Below, one piece after another: positions 44,128 through 55,305 of a stretch of DNA of 62,000 bases. The stretch covers positions 96,321 through 158,320 of the forward strand of contig NMRA01000333.1 of assembly GCA_002633005.1 (NCBI GenBank), in the 5' to 3' direction. The position numbers and the translations under genes are program-made. The notes under the pieces were generated by a model. The model saw only the letters and a list, made by a program, of their open reading frames with translations. It searched no databases and was not told the origin of the DNA. How positions within the stretch are numbered: the stretch's first letter is position 1; each line of letters begins with the position of its first letter. This DNA is from Phoronis australis (lineage: Eukaryota; Phoronida; Phoronidae).

Positions 44128-45624
44128 ACATGCGCTGACTCAAATAACCTGCTGTCTTTATATCTGGCTGTCTATTGACTCTCGCTGTAACTGTTGATTC
44201 TCTTCACTGCACACTCTACCGTAACTCCCTCAACTTAACTGTTAACTGATTTTCTCTTGAACTGATTTGTACAAACCTTGCCTTTTGGTGTAGACTAATG
44301 CAGTGTTGTAGAACTTTTCACCAATTCAAGCACGTGCCAAAACTTTCCGGAATCTACCCAAACATTCTGCACAAATATGCTAGACTCTAGCTAGAATTTT
44401 CCAGACTACATTAATCACTGTCATTCTAGAGTCTTCTAGAAAGTTCCACACTATACTGTACTAGTAAACAAATTACATCATCACTGGACTGAACTCAGGG
44501 GTCATGCCAATCAAACAGAACAACACAACAATACAAAACAATACAAGTAAAACATTGTCTGTCTGCATTCTGACAATGTTACAAAGTTACCCGGGGGGGT
44601 CATTTTTGAATACTGAAAAGGCGAGTGGGTACCAAGCACCCGAGTGAGTGGCACGTCTCCTGGATATACTGTATTTGCTTCGAGCGTCACGAATTAAATG
44701 ATAAATTTGCGCGATCTTACTGGTTTCTCTTGAAAAAAAGCGAAAAAATAAATCGCTCGCAGTGGATTGGCAAGCGTACAGCAGCACAGGCAGCTCGGTA
44801 ATGGGCCAATGCCGGGTTGCTATGTTCTATTGGTTTGATATTTTTCCTATCGACCGATTGACTCTTAAAAAACGCACACAAATGCTGCATCACATGTTTT
44901 TATGTTTCTGAAAAGAACTCACATTCTTCCACCTCTTCATGTGTTAGTTATCGCGGTTTGAAAAGAACACTTTGCCCCGTTTGTTTACAGGGCTCTTAAC
45001 CGTGTAACGTGACTCAGAGAAACCCTACAATACAACAAAGTGAGAAAATGGATTATGATCGAATTTTAGCCTTGTCATGCAAGTGGCATAGCAGCAACCA
45101 TTTCGTTTCTGCACTGGGTAATGTTTAATAGCCGCGTGCTTGACACACATATGCGTGTACTGAATAAACACACATTTGGCCTATTTAAACGGTGTGTTAT
45201 TCATACTGTATGAATACAGGACAGCAACGTGAACATACGTCAGCGACAGTAGAAATTAAGAGGCACTCCGAAAAGGCGCACCAACAATTTTCCGGGATTC
45301 AAATTTCTTGAAGGTAAATTTTAAGCACCGATTTGTCTGTACAGCAAACCATATAGGCTAAACTTCCTCCATCAATCATGACAGTTTGTTTGCGTAAAGC
45401 GCTACCTGTCGAGGATTCGACCAGACAATCAGAAACGCCGGTGAAAAAATTAAAGGAGAATGCTACCCCATTTAATTAGTGTTTTTTCCGCCTTAATCGG
45501 CCTATATCCACATCGCCTCTTATACGGCCGCGACCTCACCTTGCCGAGAGCTGGTGTCGCGCTAACTGTGACGAAGGTGAGAAACACGTAGCGCCGGGAC
45601 GTCAGTGGTTCATCTACAGAGTGA
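44128..45624. other. Unassigned stretch
   Basis: AT-rich, with no supported gene. 44230-44600 has the look of a terminal or untranslated part of a retroelement (long run without frames, a G run at 44593), but I found no repeat partner in the window. Confidence 0.3.
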
Positions 45625-45894
45625 ATGCCGCTTTTGCGGTGCGTCGTTCCCGCTGCGAAGAAAGCGGGTATGCCGTTTTTTCGACTTCCTCGAGAGCCCG
45701 AAATGCTTATGAAGTGGCTCGCGGTAGTGAAGAATGAAAAGTACGCTGTTAAGTATGAGGCCGTGAAACATCTCCGTGTCTGTGGCTGGCATTTCGTCGA
45801 CAGTGATTTCTCTGACGAATTCCGGCTTTCCAAAGAACCACACGTACCTTCCGGTGCCAGTGCATGTTCACGGCGCCTCTCTAGTATTTCTTGA
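45625..45894 (+). CDS. Degenerate THAP-domain protein, fragment
   Basis: An 89-residue ORF starts MPLLRCVVPAAKKAGMPFFR, then LPREPEMLMKWLAVVKNEKY, then LRVCGWHFVDSDFSDEF. The order M-P, Cys, FFRLP, a Trp helix, C-x2-H-F and DF is that of a THAP DNA-binding domain of normal size (about 65 residues to the CxxHF). One zinc ligand is missing: where the second Cys is expected the sequence reads VVPAA, so only three of the four C2CH ligands remain. The ORF stops soon after the domain (…SRRLSSIS). A longer frame in another phase continues to 46078, which suggests a frameshift or a missed intron. It is either a short-lived paralog or a pseudogene. Confidence 0.5.
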   Translation: MPLLRCVVPAAKKAGMPFFRLPREPEMLMKWLAVVKNEKYAVKYEAVKHLRVCGWHFVDSDFSDEFRLSKEPHVPSGASACSRRLSSIS

Positions 45895-47501
45895 TCAGTG
45901 TATTCCGGTTCGAACTGATAGCCTAGCTGTGAAACCTAACCGACGGATCCGACCAGTGAAGTCTTCGGTCGGATCAGTGCTGGAGCTCTCGACTAAGTCG
46001 GGATTGGCGCCGGGCGAGTTGCCACGTAGACTTTTATTATTCAGCGTTTTGTTTCAAAATGAAATATTCTCACCTTAACCAATGCTTATATAAAACTGCA
46101 AACAAAGTCTGTCTCATTAGATACAATTTGTAATGCAATTCGGAGTGATCGTGAGTGCAAATGTCAAGCCAGCAATGAATAAACCACTGGCTTTATACCG
46201 ACTTCAGATACAATAAAGGTAATTGACCATGAACCGAGGCCGTGTGAGCGCAGTATTTGCTTACAGAAAGCTGTAGTGAAAAAATAACTCGATTTTATAT
46301 GCTATGGTCACGCCTGTGTTTGGGGAATCTTTATTTGCCAGTGGATATACAAGTACACTGATTATTCAAATCGTTGCTGTAAAACCTTTGCCCTGACGGT
46401 TCTTGGAATGGCAATCTGACTTCGCGGCCCCCGGCGACAAGTAAGAAGATTTTCAGTTTCGTGGCTAATTCATCTAAATAATTACGTGCACATTATTTCT
46501 TTGGCTCATTACTATAGTCTTTTCGTGACTGCCGGGAGGTTTAGTTTCCTTAAGCTGGTTCAGATGTTCGTGATCCCGGTGGCCGCGATGCCGGCCTGAT
46601 CGGGTTCCCGGAGCCACTGGCGGGGAGTAATAAGCGTTTTGTGTGTTTAGAACTGAAAAAAATCGCAAGCCTTAGCGCTATGTTCCTCCGTCTGTATTTC
46701 ACGAAGAATGATAACAGATCCAAACTCCCGCGATCGACCCGATGCTGGTAAATTGGCCTACCCTTCTCTGTAGCTAGGCTACGTCCAAATAGCTATAAAT
46801 CCGTAGCAGTGAAATAAAACAACACGTTTGTTCAAGAACTTGATGTATTTTTAAGGGGTTTACATCGAATTTTGACTGCCGATTTCATGATTGATGTATA
46901 ACGATATGAAAAGGCTGCGTTCGAACCGATTACGTTATTGGTGAATTTGAGCACCCCGTCTGTCGTTAGGTGTCAGGTAAAACAGCTGAACTTGGCTCTT
47001 ATCGAGTGGAACTACTCGATCTAAATTGATATAAAATAGGTTGTCTTTTTTGGGTGGCCTGATTCTGCAGTGCTCAAGTTAAATGATACCTGTGTGCAGG
47101 GCTACCATGCAGCGAAGTTCCACTCCAGCAAAGATACTGGTGTATAATATCTTTGACTCCAGTCACACAACAGTTCCTTTAGGCCTACACAGAAATAGAT
47201 TACGAACAATGCTGACCCCTAAATGTAGAAAACCGTGTTGAAGTTGAGTACGTACTATTTTAAAGACAGGAAATTACAGATGGTAAAAGATACTTTCTTA
47301 CTTTTTTTAAAAGCGTGACTTTGCGCAAATCCTAAGATAAGGGGGTGACATCTCCCCACTCGGCCTCCAATTAATGAAAAACAAAATACAATTGTTTAGC
47401 CGGATCAAAGAAAATCTTCCGAACAGTCTGTCAGGTAAAGACGATCTTCGATAGGTGTCACTACCAACAGCTCCCCTGGCGGTGAAATCATTTATCAGAA
47501 A
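45895..47501. other. Intergenic region upstream of CASC3
   Basis: The frame to 46078 may be a shifted continuation of the THAP ORF. Otherwise I see no gene. The 160 bases before the CASC3 ATG have no TATA box. The start context AGAAAATGGCGGATC resembles the TISU/YY1 initiator motif of TATA-less housekeeping genes (consensus SAASATGGCGGC, two mismatches). Confidence 0.4.
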
Positions 47502-47582
47502 ATGGCGGATCGACGGAGGCGAAGATTATCAGAAACAGAGACTGATGACGATGAAGAGAAGGCTAATAAAAAGGATGTTGCT
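47502..47582 (+). CDS. CASC3: CASC3/Barentsz (MLN51), exon 1
   Basis: Residues 1-27. It starts MADRRRRRLSETETDDDEEK; vertebrate CASC3 starts MADRRR as well. The donor is GCT|GTAAGT, phase 0. CASC3 (Barentsz, MLN51) is a core subunit of the exon junction complex; with eIF4A3 and MAGOH-Y14 it marks spliced mRNA and takes part in mRNA localisation, translation and nonsense-mediated decay, shuttling between nucleus and cytoplasm. Nine exons are seen here (47502-47582, 50923-51021, 51234-51323, 51987-52123, 52693-52860, 54228-54889, 58075-58449, 59794-60107, 61771-62000+). All phases agree and give about 718 residues before the window ends, close to the roughly 700 of vertebrate CASC3. Confidence 0.9.
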
Positions 47583-47782
47583 GTAAGTTAACTCAAAATA
47601 TGCCAATAGGAGAAATTTATTTTGATACGTTGGGTAAATAAAAATTTCGGCTTTTTAGAATCCCTGAATCGCTGAGTTCATTTTCGGGTGTGACTGGCAT
47701 GCTTTTGGCTTTGCCTAAGTTTGCCTGTTTGCGTTTTACATTTAACTTTTACTTTTACTGCTTGAGCTTGATGCAAAACTAA

Positions 47783-47925
47783 TCAGGGCTCGACATAACG
47801 AGCTGCAGGTCGCATTTTCGACCTGAAATTTGGAAATGCGAGCTGGGATTTTTGTCAGCTCGTATCAAGTCGCAAAATGCGACCTGGAATTTCCAAAGTA
47901 TGCGAGCTGAGTTTTTATACGTCGG
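47783..47925. repeat. Palindromic repeat in CASC3 intron 1
   Basis: CAGGGCTCGACATAACG opens a stretch with several self-complementary words: AGGTCGCATTTTCGACCT, GTCGCAAAATGCGAC and alternating GCGAGCTG/CAGCTCG. CAGGGCTCGAC-type ends occur on non-autonomous DNA transposons. The right boundary is not clear. Confidence 0.5.
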
Positions 47926-49832
47926 CAGATACCGGGTAAATATAAAGCAACTCTGGTTTATTCGACCGTTATTTGGTTGTTGCCAAATCCAAGTTCACTT
48001 GTAAGCAAGTCGCGTGAACATGGGATATGCAGAATCAATCTTTGACGCGTTTCACTGGCTAACATTTTCGGCCACTTTTGTAAATTTCTGTATTCGGCTA
48101 AGAAAGTTTTTCGAGTCACTGCATAACACGCGACAAAACGTGACATAACAGCGGTGTTTCTACTAACTTAAGCGGTCAACTTACCAAACTTTGTGGTGGA
48201 CAAATATGTTTATTTTTCGCGTAAGATGTCCTTATTACATACCCGACAATATCCCTGATATCGCGCACTACGGCACTGGTCGGTCCTGTTGTTAGCGAGC
48301 AAGCTTTTCCGGTAGACATTCGTGACTTAGAGATGTTCGTCTCGTTTTTTATCGCATAAAACAGCCAAAGTGAAAGGACAACCCTATTTATCGCCAAACG
48401 ACGTCCACGTCTTTACTTTCAGTTGCCAAGAAATTCTCAAAAACCTTTCTTGTTTCTGGGGCTACTTCCGCGAAATATGATTTGTCTTTCACTCGTTGTT
48501 GCCAATGTAAGGTGTAGGCCTACTCCAGCGATTCAAGTGAGTGAAATCACGTGTGCGCACCACTTCAAAGCTGCACATCAAAAGAGAACAGCGACAGCCC
48601 TAAATGAAAGAGTATACCGGGTTGTCTATGTTAAGCACCCAGGAACTAGTGGTTTATTTGAAAATGAACTCATAGATTTCCGGCATATATAAAAGACCCG
48701 ATGCTTTACGATATTCCCCGGGACCGATATAACCCAGAACTGAAATTTTTCCATGCCTATGTGTCTCGAGGTCGATGTTCCCTGAACCCTGTGTTCTATG
48801 CGCGTAGCCAACTATTGCAACTAAACCGGTACTAGATGCTAAATTGTGGTTAGAGAACTTTTCATTCTTCTCTTCATACACCCTCAGCAACTTTTCGCTC
48901 CCCGGACAGGCGCCGTTGCCGTAAAATGTTCAGACTCCAACAGAAACAATCTTGTTCCGGTTGAAGCGGGCAATTACAAAATTATTCCGGATGGCTAAAA
49001 AGGGTACAGTGTAGGTGGTAACGATATCCAGAAAGTCACCTCTACTAGATGGAGTCTGCCTCGCAAAATCGTATTATTATAACGTCTCTTATCATTGCAG
49101 TCTTTTACTATATTATTACCGCAAACACTGAGGTTAACGACTATGCTCATGCACAAGCCTGCTCCCTACCTTTGAAGTGTTTCATAATAAGAGCTCACTG
49201 ATCTACTAAGCGTTCCCCCTCAACTTTTGGGAATTTCCAATTAAGCGCCCACAGTTCAGGCTAGCGTCCATCATAGCACACTGAAAACGACCGCACGTAG
49301 TTTAAATATAGTATGTCACTCTCACACATTCAGTTTTCGAAAACATCTTTTCTCATTGTGTAAAAACCAAATCCCGGCTTTGTTTTATACCTCCGAAATA
49401 AAGTTAACACTAGTGACATGCACGTCGTTTGGTGACTGACCTATTTTTCCGTACTCGATGGAAACCCGCACGGATCGAGTCCGGAATTATTTCGAGGCTA
49501 TTCATTTCATGGAAAGCTAATTGCATAAGTGCCACGTTTTATTTGTGAAATTTGCACTGAATTGTTTCCGCACATCCAAATACATCATTCGGTTAGGGCA
49601 TCGTTTCACGGATTTTTTCCGAAAGATGTTTTTCAAACGTCGAGTTACAGTAAGTTGCAAAATTTGGGCTGCGAACAAAAAGTGAGGGGAATTTGAAATT
49701 CGAGTTACGTTGGATTTTTAACGACTTTGATGACAGACAGTAGCAGGTCAGACCTTGCAAAATTCTGGATACTTTTCATCGGATATTTTCTCCCTTTTCA
49801 CATCACAAACTTAGCTACTCGAATGCATGCAT

Positions 49833-49945
49833 GCCCGTAGCCAGGGGGTTCGGGGGGTTTGATCGAACCCCCCCCCCTGCGGAAAAGGTCCAGCCCCGGC
49901 CTATCTGTTAAAGATGGGATACAGACGGACAACAACAACAAAATT
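49833..49945 (+). mobile_element. Terminal fragment of the 27.2 kb transposon family
   Basis: GCCCGTAGCCAGGGGGTTCG, a C run, GGTCCAGCCCCGGCCTATC and GGGATACAGACGGACAACAA repeat the left end of the element at 27204-28530 with about one difference per ten bases. No matching right end is present, so it is a fragment inside CASC3 intron 1. Confidence 0.8.
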
Positions 49946-50922
49946 GTTGCAGCTACTGGCACTACTAACTACAATGACAGCTAAGACAGTAATAATTTTG
50001 AATTTAGTTCACGTAATCATCAGGCCGTACCCGGTCAACTTCGCTCATATGGTGCTTGATGATAGGATCGAGCAGACGATTAGAGGAGGCTCTATGTTAT
50101 TCATCGGCATTGAGAGACAGAAGTTAATTGGTACCCTGTTATCTAGATATGACATTTTGGTAATGCACAGGGCTCCCTCTTCAGACTTGTATAAAAGTTA
50201 AAACTAAGAGAAACCACGTGTCTACACAACCTAACCTAGAAAGGTCCTAGAAATATACACAAAGCAATATATTAGTGGGTTAATGTTTATAATCCGATTG
50301 TATTAGCGTACATACTTGATACTACTATTTTCTGAATCTTCTAATCATACTGATTCCAAAAATGTATTACTTGTACTGATTGGTCGCTTCTTATTCATAA
50401 TTTCTGAGTTTTTCCAAGGCGTTCATTTGCAACACGGATTTAGTGAGGCAGCAATTTTTAAAAGTGCGACACCTTTCAGCAGGATTGATAACTAACATTT
50501 AACCTAGAGTAAAGTTGATTCGATGCAGAATGTGTTTCTGTGTTCGCGTATTTTAGCTTGCCAGTGACATTAGGTATCTTGTTACCTAATTCCTCATGTT
50601 TAAAACAGTTTTTTTTTCTGAGACGACACATGTCCGCCACAACACGAGCCGAAATCATCCTCGCGAGATGTCGGGTGTTTTCGAGGACGATATTTGTCCG
50701 TCAGGACACGCACTCTCGTGTTTTTCTGAAGAAGAAGCTTTGAAGAGGCAGTCCTTTATAAATGTTTTTCACTCAGTGTTTCCTTAACGTGCCCCGCGGT
50801 ATGAACATTGTTCAATTGGTGGTAGTTGTCTGGTATTGCTGCAATATGTGGTTTATTGATTTGTCCCTTACTTTAGTCATACTGTTCTGAATCTGATTTA
50901 TGTGATATACTTGTCTGTACAG

Positions 50923-51021
50923 GAAAGTGAAGATGGAGAGGTGACGGGTGACTCAGACGAGTATGAGAGCGCAACTGAAGACGGGGATGATGATGAGGAT
51001 ACTGAAGAAGAAGAAGAAGAG
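50923..51021 (+). CDS. CASC3: CASC3, exon 2 (acidic region)
   Basis: Residues 28-60: ESEDGEVTGDSDEYESATED followed by an Asp/Glu run. The human protein has the equivalent ESEDG...SDYESAEDSEGEEGE stretch. The acceptor is TCTGTACAG. The donor is GAG|GTTGCT, which has GT but is otherwise weak; it is chosen because the next exon then stays in phase 0. Confidence 0.85.
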
Positions 51022-51233
51022 GTTGCTTATTTTTTAAATTTCAAATCTAGAGAGAGTTCTCTCATTCCTATGCATCTTGCTTCAGAACTTTATGGGAGGA
51101 TGCGTTAACTTGAAGGAAGGCATGTACTGAAGATGCATGCAATCTAATGTTTTAACAGCCTTATCATGACCTGTAGAAGTTGCCATATGATATAAAGAGT
51201 GTATGTAAATTATGTGCGTACTGTGTATTCTAG

Positions 51234-51323
51234 GAGACCGAGACTGAGAGTGAAGGTGACGATGTCCTAGTGGAGGGAGATGAAAGCTTTGTTGACGAGG
51301 AACGTCAGAGTGGAGATGGCGAG
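51234..51323 (+). CDS. CASC3: CASC3, exon 3
   Basis: Residues 61-90, acidic, ending DEERQSGDGE. The human protein has GERQSGDGQE at the same place, directly before the SELOR module. Acceptor GTATTCTAG, donor GAG|GTATCT, phase 0 to 0. Confidence 0.88.
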
Positions 51324-51986
51324 GTATCTGAATTTTAAATACGAAATGTTGCAGAATGTAGGCTGCATTCGCTAATAACTCTCTAAAATTGTTATTTGTT
51401 GGTGGAATGCTGTGAAACTTGCAAAGTGATATGTAGACCGATTCTTGTATAATACATTGAAGTTATGACATCATGGGTTGAGGCAGGTGCTCGCCAGATT
51501 GAGTATTCAAGACTTCAGGTGGAAAAGCGCTGTCAATGAAGCGTTTAGTTGAAATTCATACCCCTTGTTAGGCATGACTCGCATTTGACGTTTTAAACTC
51601 TAACCTTGAATAGGTATCATAAATTGCGAATGTGTGTTAATAATTCCTCAATGATCGACAATGTCAAGGTCACTGCATCGAGCGCCATGTGACACATTCA
51701 AGATTGACTTTGTTAAAAATCAAAAAACTAGTTTTGCTCATTATTTGGTATAACTGTCTTCCTGTTGTTTGTTAACGTCGTTAAAATGTACTTGTTTGCC
51801 ATGAAATTTAGGATTAACTAGGTCAACAACGGGAAAGTGTCCAACTCACCGATCGATGCGTTTGGCAGTGAATGGGTATCTCGACAAATAGCTCTCTTGG
51901 CAGTGAAAGAGTTCAACATCTTATTTTTTGCTCTTTTGCATGCTTGATTGGTCTGGTCACAGTGTTGATAAGCCGCGTTATTTCAG

Positions 51987-52123
51987 GAGCAGCCAGACAA
52001 TTCAGCGCTGGATGATGACGAGGATAAGAAGAACCCGGCCTACATCCCGAGAAAGGGAGCGTTCTATGAGCACGACTCTCGTACTGGTGAGGAGGAGGCT
52101 GGAGACGGCAACAAGGAAGACAC
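51987..52123 (+). CDS. CASC3: CASC3, exon 4 (SELOR module, first half)
   Basis: Residues 91-135 plus two bases. LDDDEDKKNPAYIPRKGAFY and EHDSRTGEEE match the human LDDDEDRKNPAYIPRKG-FFEHD stretch almost residue for residue. In known exon-junction-complex structures this half of SELOR wraps eIF4A3 and an aromatic residue in the F-(F/Y)-E-H-D motif stacks on RNA. Acceptor TTATTTCAG, donor GACAC|GTAAGC, phase 2. Confidence 0.93.
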
Positions 52124-52692
52124 GTAAGCTCCCTCTGTTGGGCTAGTCTGGGATACTTCCATTGCCAAAACTTGATAGGTTATGATACAAGGTGTTTTAA
52201 TGATTATGCCGCAAGGTGGCGTCATTTTTAATTTTTCTAGAACAACAGAGCTGAAATATGTTTTGTCTCAGTCTCGTGATAAGGGGTAAGTGAGCATTAT
52301 TATGGTGACACACTGCACCTGTTGTGTCCTACTTGTGACATTGGTGGAAATTCTTATACTCTGATGCAGTTGTTGCATTTATTGGGGTGCATGAGAAATG
52401 TACTTCATGTCAGATGCGTTTCTATTTTAAGCTGTAAGCTCAAGAATGTAGTCATCTACCCGGACCTTGGAATCGCACAAATCTCACTCTTGAATAGGTA
52501 GTCTGCCGATGACTTACAAGTTGTTTTTGCAAATGTTTGGATGCTGTTGTCTTCCGTAGTTTGCATGCCATGTTTTGGTTTAGTATGGGCATGATGTTGC
52601 GGTTCATTCATGTAATTTAGTGGTTCGTGAGAATGATTCGATGCCTGTGCATATTGGTCGGTGCCGTTGTGTAAGGAACTGCGTCTTTGTAG

Positions 52693-52860
52693 GACGAAGA
52701 AAAAACTGTGGAAAGAGGATATTATGAGGTGGGATCATGATAAGTATGCCGACGACTTGCAGGCTCCCAAGTCACGTGAGGAGATTGTCGCCATTTACGG
52801 CTACGACATCCGCGCGTATGACAAACCTCCCGATGCGCCACCTAGGAGGCAGAAGGAGAG
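52693..52860 (+). CDS. CASC3: CASC3, exon 5 (SELOR module, second half)
   Basis: Residues 136-191 plus two bases. KKKLWKEDIMRWDHDKYADD and LQAPKSREEIVAIYGYDIRA align with human KLWKDEGRWEHDKF and QAPKSRQELIALYGYDIR. The W-x-H-D core, needed for binding to eIF4A3 in the human protein, is intact. Acceptor TTTGTAG, donor GAGAG|GTAACG, phase 2. A perfect 18-bp inverted repeat begins 52 bases after this exon. Confidence 0.93.
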
Positions 52861-52912
52861 GTAACGTGAAATAATTTGCTGTGGAAAAAGTGGCAGTAGT
52901 CGGATATGACCG

Positions 52913-52970
52913 CATTTTGAGAACCAGTTTTCTCCCCTGAATAATGGGCATCAAACTGGTTCTCAAAATG
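52913..52970 (+). other. Perfect 18-bp hairpin in CASC3 intron 5
   Basis: CATTTTGAGAACCAGTTT (52913-52930) is the exact reverse complement of 52953-52970, with a 22-base loop. A transcribed hairpin of this size fits a microRNA precursor, but a short palindromic transposon relic is equally possible. Confidence 0.6.
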
Positions 52971-54227
52971 TGGACACGGTATATCGTTAAGTGTCATCGT
53001 TGTAATGAATACAGTGCCGGACATTTTATCTTCAAACTCCGGCTCAGCTTTGCTCTTCTCGTTTCTACTTTTTCATGAACTTTAGTCACTTAAAAACAAG
53101 TATCATAGATTTTGTGTGCGGGTCTCTTTCATGTAGTGACCGCTAGAGTCAAGCTAGAATTTCTGTTTCAAGCTTTAAATTCGGAGCTCACACTTAAGTT
53201 GATTGCTTAAGTGCTGAGTTCACTTAGTGCAGAAGACATTGCTTGTGCAAATCGTAATGTACTCAAGCACAAAAGAAAAGACAAATCCCAACTCCATGCT
53301 GAAGAACAGGGATAAGTTGAATAGCCCAGTGCTTTGTGCCTCGTATCAGAAATTAATTTCACTTGTAAGATTAAAAGCTTAGACAATTCTTCCAACTTCA
53401 CAGGTTCATAGAATCATTGGACAATACAGTTCAAAAATATCTTGTCACACCAGAAGCCTGTTTTACTCAAATATCTCCGGAGACTTATTACAAAACTGAG
53501 ATTGGTCATAAATAGCTGTTTAGACTCTGTGTTGAAAGTACCAGTGGGGTCGATTTCGACGACGGTTGCATGATTTTCTTTGCAGGACAGCTGCCACCAC
53601 ATTTTTCTTCTCTAAAATTTATTAACTTTACCGTATGTCTTGATTTTGACATTTTTATATATGTATCAATAACCAGTCAGTTCTGTATATGTAACACTGG
53701 TACATTTCTTTAGTTGAAATAGGGTCTTTTTCATGACACTTAAAACAGAAATTTGTGCTTAAGCTCCACACAATCATTTCTGAGAAACAATTAAATCTCA
53801 CTTGAGCAAAAGTGCAAAGTTTCTGAGAATGTACACGTAGACTGCTAGTTACATCGCTAATTTTTATAAATTATTTCTCGACTGTTATTCACTCATAATT
53901 TTGTGGCTAAACTTCGTTCAGAAATTGTTATGTGGGAGCGTATGACCAAATTTCTGTCTGAAAGTCTCAAGTCACTTTCGTGGAACAGAGCCGTGGACTA
54001 TTTTCATGATTTTCGTGAGCGCGATTTCCTGAATGTTGTGGAGTGGCAGCTGCAAGCCTCAGTTGCGATCCTCTGGGAGTTACATGGGTGATTGTTATCA
54101 ATGATGTCATGTGACACACATGTGACCTTGTCTTCTTGTATTAATTGTAATACTGGTGAGTGATGGAACTTAATCTGTGTACGTAACATTTGTTTTTGAC
54201 GAACTTCTTCTCTCGACTTAATGGTAG

Positions 54228-54889
54228 GTTACCACCACGCGAAAGAAAAAACAATTTTGGCGATTATGTGGAGAATAGGAGAAACCAGGAAGACCGTTAC
54301 CGTGAAGACAACCAAAGAGGCTATCGTGGTAAAGATCAGAATAACTTTAGGGGTCGGAGAGGTCGTGGCGGCTTCAGAGGTGATCGTAATTGGGTGGAAG
54401 AAAATGACAGGTCTCAGCGGGGTAGTAATTATAATGACCGTGATAGAAATCGAGAAAATGCACAAAGGTATAATGACACTAATTCTCACAGTTATGGCCG
54501 AGGTGATCAACGTTACGATGAACCACCGAGGTCACAAGGGTTCAGAGGTCGTGGTGGTAGAGGCCGCGGTAGAGGTGGTGGTGGCTTCAGTGGCAGCAGA
54601 CCTGACCGTCACGCGAATACGCGTGAAAATTGGAGCGACGACTCACCGGAGAGCCGTAGAACTGTGTCGCAGACCAGTGCAGTTAATAGAGCTGCAGACG
54701 TAGCCCAAGATAGGGTTAATGTAGAGCCGCATAACAGAAAAGAATCTAATGATAGTAGACCGCGGGAAGGAGTTGAACGCAAGTCCTATGCAAACGAGCG
54801 GAGGAATAAACCGGCGCCTGCTTCTGCCCAAGAGCGCAGCACTTCTAATGAGTCAGAGGGTGACGTGGCAAGGCAGGGGACGAGTAGAG
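54228..54889 (+). CDS. CASC3: CASC3, exon 6 (RGG-rich central region)
   Basis: Residues 192-412 plus one base. It starts RLPPRERKNNFGDY and has arginine-glycine-rich boxes (FRGRRGRGGFRGDR and GFRGRGGRGRGRGGGGFSG) separated by charged, disordered sequence with many Asn, Arg and Asp. RGG boxes commonly bind RNA. The tail EGVERKSYANERRNKPAP recalls the human IEKKSYSRARRTR segment. The acceptor is TTAATGGTAG; the donor is AGAG|GTAGGT, phase 1. At 662 bases it is the longest exon. Confidence 0.88.
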
Positions 54890-55305
54890 GTAGGTGAAGG
54901 AGTGTCTTACCGAGTGTTGTTGAGAGACGGAGGGATGGGGAGAATGTTTTGGGAAGAAAGCAATAGAGGCTGTTAACAAGGGCATAGATAATCTGTAGCA
55001 AAGTTGTTCTACAGCTTTATGAATAGGCCATACGTAAACTGCAATTATTACTTTTACCTTTGTTAACTAGCAATGTATCGCTCGTACGAAAAATACAGAT
55101 ATGCATTTATTGTAACATGCCTATGACCGACTTTAGCGTGATTGGACCTAAACCTTTGATAAAATGGGTTATTGGTGCTTCTTTCACAAAGGACTCACAA
55201 CCAAAAAAGGTCATAAGTTTGATTTACACGAATAGCACCTATATATCTTTAACTGTTTCCTGATGTCAATGAAACCTTAAGCTTAGATAGATTCTTCCAA
55301 GATTT
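54890..55305. other. CASC3 intron 6, first part, unassigned
   Basis: No separate feature is seen between the exon 6 donor and the repeat block that starts near 55306. Confidence 0.4.

Noticed and set aside
52230-52290. Possible CASC3 micro-exon between exons 4 and 5 (after TTTTTCTAG)
   Set aside because: Skipping it gives an exact in-phase join into KKKLWKE as in vertebrate CASC3; including it has no homology support.
54221-54703. Alternative 160-codon plus-strand frame over CASC3 exon 6
   Set aside because: It is a shifted reading of the RGG-rich exon; the correct frame is fixed by exon phase and RGG content.
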